A stretch of DNA of 36,671 nt, from NCBI GenBank assembly GCA_012514645.1, contig JAAYZW010000039.1:1-36671 (forward strand), in the 5' to 3' direction. The notes under the pieces are model-generated. The model saw nothing but the letters and a program-made list of their open reading frames with translations, was not told where the DNA came from and ran no database searches. Positions 32,211-36,671 of the stretch are shown here, piece by piece. The DNA is from Chloroflexota bacterium. GTDB lineage: Bacteria > Chloroflexota > Anaerolineae > Anaerolineales > Anaerolineaceae. Each line of letters starts with the position of its first letter. The first letter of the stretch is position 1. Both the position numbers and the translations under genes were made by a program.

Positions 32211-33632
32211 TTGAGAAAAAAACAATACTACCTTTTCGTGGCTGCGCTGCTCATCAGCCAGGTCCTTTTGACTGCCTGCACCTCGCTTATCCCAATGACC
32301 GCTCAGCCAACCCCAACAGAATACGTCAGACCAACGGCAAGACCTACAGCAACGGTGGAACCAACCGAGGTGGTGGAACCATCGGCTACACCCATTCCAA
32401 CCATTTCGATAACGAACAGCCAGCTGAGAGGTCTTGGCATCACAGTTCGGCATCCATTTGTGGAAAACACGGCAGAATTCGACCAATTGCTCCGCGATTT
32501 TAACCTGAACAACTTGTGGGGAATCCACGTAAGTGGTGTGGCGTCAGGTGGAACCGAAGGGCTAAAGTATGATTTGCTTGACGGCAAGGTGCACGATAAT
32601 TTGGTGATCGGCATGGGGCATGATCTGTTGGCAGCCCAACCGGGTACTCAATTTTTAGCGGTTGAAGATTTTGCCCGCGATGCAAGGTTTGGAGTAAACG
32701 GCTACTTTGACCCACAATCCCCTTTTGCTGCGATTTCTCCACAATTTGAGGATTTGGTCAGCTACACGATCCCGCTGGCTTATAATGCCGGAATTTTGCT
32801 CTATAACAGCACTTGGGCGCAGGAATTGGGTTTCGATAGCCTTCCAGCCGATCGGGAAGATTTGCGTGATGTCGCCCAGGCAGCGATGGAAGCCAACCTG
32901 GCAGACGACAATGACTACAACAACGGCACCGGTGGATTGTGGTTGTCGCAGGCGCCCCAATCTGCTGTGAGCTGGTACGGCTCCTTCCTAACGCAAATGC
33001 AAGACCCAGATTTCGCTCCCCAGCCTGAACCGCTTTTAGCTTCGTTCTACTTCTTGAGAGAGACTTTTGATGCCAGCCAATCCTGGATTGGGATGGAACC
33101 ATTGCCATATCGCTATTTTTCAGATCGTTATGCTATTGCTGTGGAGGGAACGCTCGAAAGCCTGAAATACCAGGCAGCCTACCAGTCTTCTGGCAATTTT
33201 CAGGACGGCTGGACCACGATTGCTTACCCGGGCAACGGCAGCAGCGGAAAGTCCCTGGTGGTGGTCGAGCCGCTCTCTTTTGCAGTGCAGCGCTCGAACC
33301 CAAATGCTGAGCTGGCAGCCTGGATTTTTGGAATCTGGCTGCTGGAGCCTGCCCAGCAAGCCCGCCTGGTTCAGATGCACGGTTTGTGGCCCTCGACCGG
33401 CGACCCCGCCACCATTGCTCCGGGCTATGCCAGCGCACAACCCTTCTGGGCTGCAGCGCTCGAAAGCACCCCGACCATTATGGTGGTCCCAAATACTGCA
33501 GAATGGGCGTCCAAAAGGTTGGTTTTCCAGGATGCCTACGCGAGGATTTATAACCTCGACGCTGAATACTTTATCAGCATCATCGATGTGTTTGATGAAA
33601 CGACCCGCATCAACCTGGAACAACAACCATGA
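32211..33632 (+). CDS. extracellular solute-binding lipoprotein (sugar ABC transporter type)
   Basis: A 473-residue protein. Lipoprotein signal peptide with lipobox LTAC (Cys at 23), a Thr/Pro-rich spacer ('PTPTEYVRPTARPTATVEP'), then a family 1 solute-binding fold: 'AVEDFARDARFGVNGYFDP', 'YTIPLAYNAGILLYNSTWAQELGFD', which is the family's hinge region, and C-terminal helices. The start codon is TTG with AGAGG five bases before it. No permease or ATPase gene is next to it, so partners are elsewhere. The gene begins 15 nt after tRNA-Sec, overlaps rnhA by 4 nt, and is divergent from the amylase, which suggests an oligosaccharide ligand. Confidence 0.87.
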   Translation: MRKKQYYLFVAALLISQVLLTACTSLIPMTAQPTPTEYVRPTARPTATVEPTEVVEPSATPIPTISITNSQLRGLGITVRHPFVENTAEFDQLLRDFNLNNLWGIHVSGVASGGTEGLKYDLLDGKVHDNLVIGMGHDLLAAQPGTQFLAVEDFARDARFGVNGYFDPQSPFAAISPQFEDLVSYTIPLAYNAGILLYNSTWAQELGFDSLPADREDLRDVAQAAMEANLADDNDYNNGTGGLWLSQAPQSAVSWYGSFLTQMQDPDFAPQPEPLLASFYFLRETFDASQSWIGMEPLPYRYFSDRYAIAVEGTLESLKYQAAYQSSGNFQDGWTTIAYPGNGSSGKSLVVVEPLSFAVQRSNPNAELAAWIFGIWLLEPAQQARLVQMHGLWPSTGDPATIAPGYASAQPFWAAALESTPTIMVVPNTAEWASKRLVFQDAYARIYNLDAEYFISIIDVFDETTRINLEQQP

Positions 33633-34063
33633 GCGATTTACCTTTTGTTGAGGTTTATACCGATGGCGCCTGCAGTGGCAACCCCGGTCCAGGTGGTTGG
33701 GCAGCGATTTTGCGCTACGGTCGGCATGAGAAGGTGATTATTGGTCAGGCAAAAGAGACCACCAACAACCGCATGGAAGTCACCGCTGCACTCGAAGCGC
33801 TGCGGACGCTGACGAAACCTTCGCGAGTACGACTTCATACCGATTCTTCCTATTTACTCAATGGCGCGACATCGTGGCTGAACGATTGGAAGAAGCGTGA
33901 CTGGAAACGCAAGCATGGAAAACTGCAAAACATCGATTTGTGGAAAGAAATGGATGTCGAGTTGTCGAAACACCAGGTTGAATGGGTCTGGGTGAAAGGT
34001 CATGCCGGCGAGCCGATGAATGAACGGGTGGATGCATTGGCGAGAAGAGCGATTCCAGGATAG
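33629..34063 (+). CDS. rnhA: ribonuclease HI
   Basis: A 144-residue enzyme that cuts RNA in RNA-DNA hybrids. The catalytic set D12 ('YTDGACSGNPG'), E50 ('NNRMEV'), D72 ('LHTDSSYL') and D135 ('NERVDALA') is complete; H125 is in 'VKGHAG'. The basic handle region 'WKKRDWKRKHGK' is present, as in E. coli RNase HI. Translationally coupled to the lipoprotein gene (ATGA overlap). No odd features. Confidence 0.96.
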   Translation: MSDLPFVEVYTDGACSGNPGPGGWAAILRYGRHEKVIIGQAKETTNNRMEVTAALEALRTLTKPSRVRLHTDSSYLLNGATSWLNDWKKRDWKRKHGKLQNIDLWKEMDVELSKHQVEWVWVKGHAGEPMNERVDALARRAIPG

Positions 34064-34114
34064 TTTTTGCCAAACCATTGCGCCGCATGTATGATCACGC
34101 AATAGAAACCGGCA

Positions 34115-34132
34115 GGAGCGTCTCTGCGCTCC
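34115..34132. repeat. short hairpin after rnhA
   Basis: GGAGCG (34115-34120), loop TCTCTG, CGCTCC (34127-34132), then CTCGCAAAGACA. It resembles the scattered 'gctcctcgcaatgaca' intergenic word. No U-tract, so not a clear terminator. Confidence 0.4.
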
Positions 34133-34154
34133 CTCGCAAAGACAGACACGTATT

Positions 34155-34219
34155 GTAGGGCGAGATTGAGGGCACCATGGGTTTTGTGTTATTCGTATGT
34201 TTTGTGCCCTCAATCCGCC
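34155..34219. repeat. GTAGGG-type inverted repeat (family C), second copy
   Basis: Starts with the same 17 nt as 17343-17359. Arms GGCG-A-GATTGAGGGCA (34159-34174) and TGCCCTCAATC-CGCC (34205-34219) pair with one bulge. Confidence 0.75.
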
Positions 34220-34283
34220 ATTCTTCAGTAAGTAGTGTTGAGATCCTGTCTCAACATTTACGGCATTCCGATGCAAACAAAAC

Positions 34284-34349
34284 GGAACAGGCAGGACCAG
34301 TTCTCTACAAGTTCACGCAAGCGGAACAGGCGGGGACAGTTCCCTACTT
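34284..34349 (-). repeat. family B repeat, two units, overlapping the ATPase stop
   Basis: Minus-strand units GTAGGGAACTG..CCTGTTCC (34323-34349) and TGTAGAGAACTGG..CCTGTTCC (34284-34310), period 39 nt, same as the array at 24321. The TAG of the unit at 34344-34346 is the stop codon of the P-type ATPase. Confidence 0.8.
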
Positions 34350-36671
34350 GCTATTCTTCTCGAAACTCTTCAACCGCAAACTATTCGTGACGACAAAAAT
34401 ACTGCTCAGAGACATCGCTCCTGCTGCGAGCATTGGATGCAAATAGCCTGCCGCAGCCAACGGGATCAGGATCACGTTGTAAATAAACGCCCAAAACAGG
34501 TTTTGCCTGATTGTCCGCAGGGTTCTCTTGGAGAGGCGGATCGATTGCGAAATCGAAAGCGGGTCCCCGCTAATTACCACCACCGAAGCTGAGGCGATCG
34601 CCACATCCGTGCCCGTACCGATGGCAATGCCGCTGTCAGCCTGTGTCAGGGCAGGCGCGTCGTTGATACCGTCGCCAACCATGGCGACCTTGCGCCCCTT
34701 CTCTTGTTCCTGCTTGATAATGCCGGTTTTATCCCCGGGCAAGAGGTCTGCGTAAACCTCGCTGATTCCAGCCTGCCGCGCGATTGCTTCGGCTGTCAAA
34801 CGGTTATCACCAGTGAGCATGCCGGTGGTCAACCCCGCTTTTTGCAGTTCAGCTACAGCCTGGGCGGAAGTTGCTTTGAGGGCATCGGTGATCCCGAACA
34901 TGCCTTCAATCTCACCTTCGACAACGATCAATACAACCGTCTTCGCTTCTGCTTCCAGCGCTCTCATTTTCTGGATGGTTTCGTCCGGAATCATGATGGT
35001 TTGCGCGTTGATGAAGCGGCTATTGCCCACCAGAACTGTTTTTCCATCGATCGTCGCACGAATACCTTTACCAGGATAATTCCTGAAAGTGCTCAGCGTG
35101 TGCAGGGATAGATTGCGCATAGTCGCTTCAGCGACAATCGCATCTGCCAACGGATGCTCGCTGCCGCTTTCGGCTGAAGCAGCCAGGTTGAGCAGCTCTT
35201 CTTCTGAATACCGCTCTGAGAGCGGCTGGATATCCGTAAGCTGCGGTCTGCCAACTGTGAGTGTGCCGGTTTTGTCAAACAAGATCGTGTCCGCTCCGCC
35301 AGTTGCTTCCAACGCTTCTCCCGATTTGAAGAGGATGCCAAGTTCAGATGCCCTTCCTGTGCCGGTCATAACGGCGGTAGGGGTTGCCAGACCCATGGCA
35401 CATGGGCAGGCAATCACCAACACCGCTACTGTATTGATGATGGCGTTTGCCAGCGGAGTGACCGTGCCGTGCATGGCGTGACTTTCAGCAGGAGGAATCA
35501 CGAAATACCACAACAAAAAAGTCAAAACAGCAATGCCTATCACGATAGGCACAAAAACAGCCGAAATTTTATCTGCCAGTTGCTGGATGGGCGCCTTGCT
35601 GGTTTGAGCATCCTCAACCATCTTGATGATCTGGCTCAGGAAGGTATCCCGACCGACTTTGGTAGCTTTGAAAACCAGCCGTCCGTTTTTATTGAGCGTC
35701 GCTCCATAAACTTCATCACCGGCACTTTTTTCGATCGGTTTTGACTCCCCGGTAAGCATACTCTCGTCAATGCTGGACTGCCCTTCGACGACAATACCAT
35801 CCGTAGGTAGTTTTTCACCGGGACGGACGACGATCAGATCGCCGGGGACCAGGTCGCCCGAGTCGATTTCAACTTCCTGCCCATCGCGCAGAATGCGCGC
35901 TTTGGAAGGTTTCAGGCTGAGCAGTTTCTTGATCGAATCGCCTGCGCCAGATTTTGCCCTGGTTTCCATGTATTTTCCGAGCCTGACCAACGTGATAATC
36001 ATCGCTGCGGTCTCAAAATAGACCATCCCGGGCAATATCCCGAGCATCACAAAGACTGAGAAAAAGTAGGCAACCGACGTGCCCAGCGCGACCAGAACAT
36101 CCATATTGGCAGAGCCGTTCTTTAGTGCTTTCCAAGCGTTAACATAATAGGAACGTCCAACGTAAAACTGGACCGGTGTCGCCAGGGCGAATAACACCCA
36201 GTTGAGCCAGGGTGCCTGGCTGATGGAAGCCGGCAGCAGACCAAACTCGCTGCCCATCTGCAGGATGAAAACCGGAATCGTCAGCACCAACGAGATGATT
36301 AGCAGTCGTTTTTGTTCCTCGATCGCCCTTTGACGTGCTTTCGACTCCGGGTCGTCAAGGTCGCGGTCAGTCAAAATCGGGCTGAAGCCAGCTTTTGTGA
36401 CCAACTCCATGATTTCGTTGACATTCGTGATCGTAGGAACGTAGACAAGGTTCAGCTTTTCAGCGACCGGATTAGCTTGGCTTGAGATGATGCCTGGCTT
36501 GTTATCCAGTGCTTTCTCAATGCGCGCGGCATTGGTCGGATCGGTCAGTTCCGGGATCGATAAAACTGCTTCGCCGGTGGCTACATCGTACCCGGCATTC
36601 TGAACGCTGTGGACCAGGTCGGTCAATTCCGTACGGTCGCTGTCATAGCTGACAGCCACACGCTCTGAAGA
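34344..36671 (-). CDS. copA: copper-type P1B ATPase, N-terminus outside window
   Basis: About 775 residues, open to the right edge. The end of a first HMA domain is cut by the window ('[14 protein letters not shown]'). A second HMA-like domain follows, in which the CxxC site reads D-P-T-N (36531-36542). Then membrane helices, actuator 'MLTGES', CPC in '[16 protein letters not shown]' (metal path), phosphorylation site 'DKTGTLT' (Asp codon 35274-35276), '[10 protein letters not shown]' with the P1B His-Pro motif, '[10 protein letters not shown]', and two final helices. CPC plus the '[11 protein letters not shown]'-like and 'SS..VV.NSLRL' ends fit Cu+ export (CopA) rather than Zn/Cd. The stop codon lies in a family B repeat, so the last residues may vary between strains. 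Confidence 0.93.
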   Translation of the reverse strand, partial: SSERVAVSYDSDRTELTDLVHSVQNAGYDVATGEAVLSIPELTDPTNAARIEKALDNKPGIISSQANPVAEKLNLVYVPTITNVNEIMELVTKAGFSPILTDRDLDDPESKARQRAIEEQKRLLIISLVLTIPVFILQMGSEFGLLPASISQAPWLNWVLFALATPVQFYVGRSYYVNAWKALKNGSANMDVLVALGTSVAYFFSVFVMLGILPGMVYFETAAMIITLVRLGKYMETRAKSGAGDSIKKLLSLKPSKARILRDGQEVEIDSGDLVPGDLIVVRPGEKLPTDGIVVEGQSSIDESMLTGESKPIEKSAGDEVYGATLNKNGRLVFKATKVGRDTFLSQIIKMVEDAQTSKAPIQQLADKISAVFVPIVIGIAVLTFLLWYFVIPPAESHAMHGTVTPLANAIINTVAVLVIACPCAMGLATPTAVMTGTGRASELGILFKSGEALEATGGADTILFDKTGTLTVGRPQLTDIQPLSERYSEEELLNLAASAESGSEHPLADAIVAEATMRNLSLHTLSTFRNYPGKGIRATIDGKTVLVGNSRFINAQTIMIPDETIQKMRALEAEAKTVVLIVVEGEIEGMFGITDALKATSAQAVAELQKAGLTTGMLTGDNRLTAEAIARQAGISEVYADLLPGDKTGIIKQEQEKGRKVAMVGDGINDAPALTQADSGIAIGTGTDVAIASASVVVISGDPLSISQSIRLSKRTLRTIRQNLFWAFIYNVILIPLAAAGYLHPMLAAGAMSLSSIFVVTNSLRLKSFEKNSK

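Overview
The window reads as a chromosome segment of an anaerobic Chloroflexota bacterium, most likely class Anaerolineae. This is inferred from protein style rather than from a marker gene search: a ribosomal protein S1 with four S1 domains and a long acidic tail, a cluster of Chloroflexota-like secreted and membrane-anchored proteases, a LysM-M23 wall hydrolase next to rho, and a secreted protease ending in YLPIILRP. Coding is dense on both strands, base composition is moderate, and the longer intergenic gaps are filled with degenerate dispersed repeats. I see no phage, integrase, transposase or CRISPR array.

Layout. 1-1492 (minus): a partial M16 peptidase and a small membrane protein. 2127-5337 (plus): a three-gene operon of secondary transporter, cytosolic class-A-beta-lactamase-fold serine hydrolase and dipeptide epimerase, which looks like a wall-peptide salvage unit. 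5626-9913 (minus): rpsA and ftsK. 10498-13566: a large secreted subtilase closed by a strong terminator. 14026-16503: rho, LysM-M23 peptidase and tRNA-Arg(CCU). 16627-18734 (minus): an acidic-tailed unknown protein and a secreted triple-repeat protein. 18963-22347 (plus): M23 peptidase, degenerate metallo-beta-lactamase-fold protein, asparaginase II and endonuclease III. 22451-23761 (minus): miaB. 23880: a STAS protein. 24795-28316: two divergent membrane-anchored HExxH proteins. 28381-30349: gmk, rhomboid and PAP2 phosphatase. 30507-31958 (minus): a cytosolic GH13 amylase with a palindromic operator-like site. 32105-34063: tRNA-Sec, sugar-type solute-binding lipoprotein and RNase HI. 34344-end (minus): a copper-type P1B ATPase cut by the window edge.

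The most unusual signals are these. (1) Intergenic repeat families: a roughly 130-bp family (A) at 1641, 10081 and 13625 with partial copies at 17243 and 17505, and a palindromic GTAGGG family (B/C) that forms a 39-40 nt array at 24321-24613, recurs at 17343 and 34155, and supplies the ATPase stop codon at 34344. (2) A selenocysteine tRNA whose own promoter would also transcribe a solute-binding lipoprotein gene starting 15 nt downstream. (3) The salvage operon with a cytosolic serine hydrolase. (4) Two proteins that keep their fold but lost metal-binding residues: the MBL-fold protein, and the second HMA domain of the copper ATPase. (5) A secreted protein made of three copies of an unrecognised domain. 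All family assignments come from reading motifs by eye; no database search was run.
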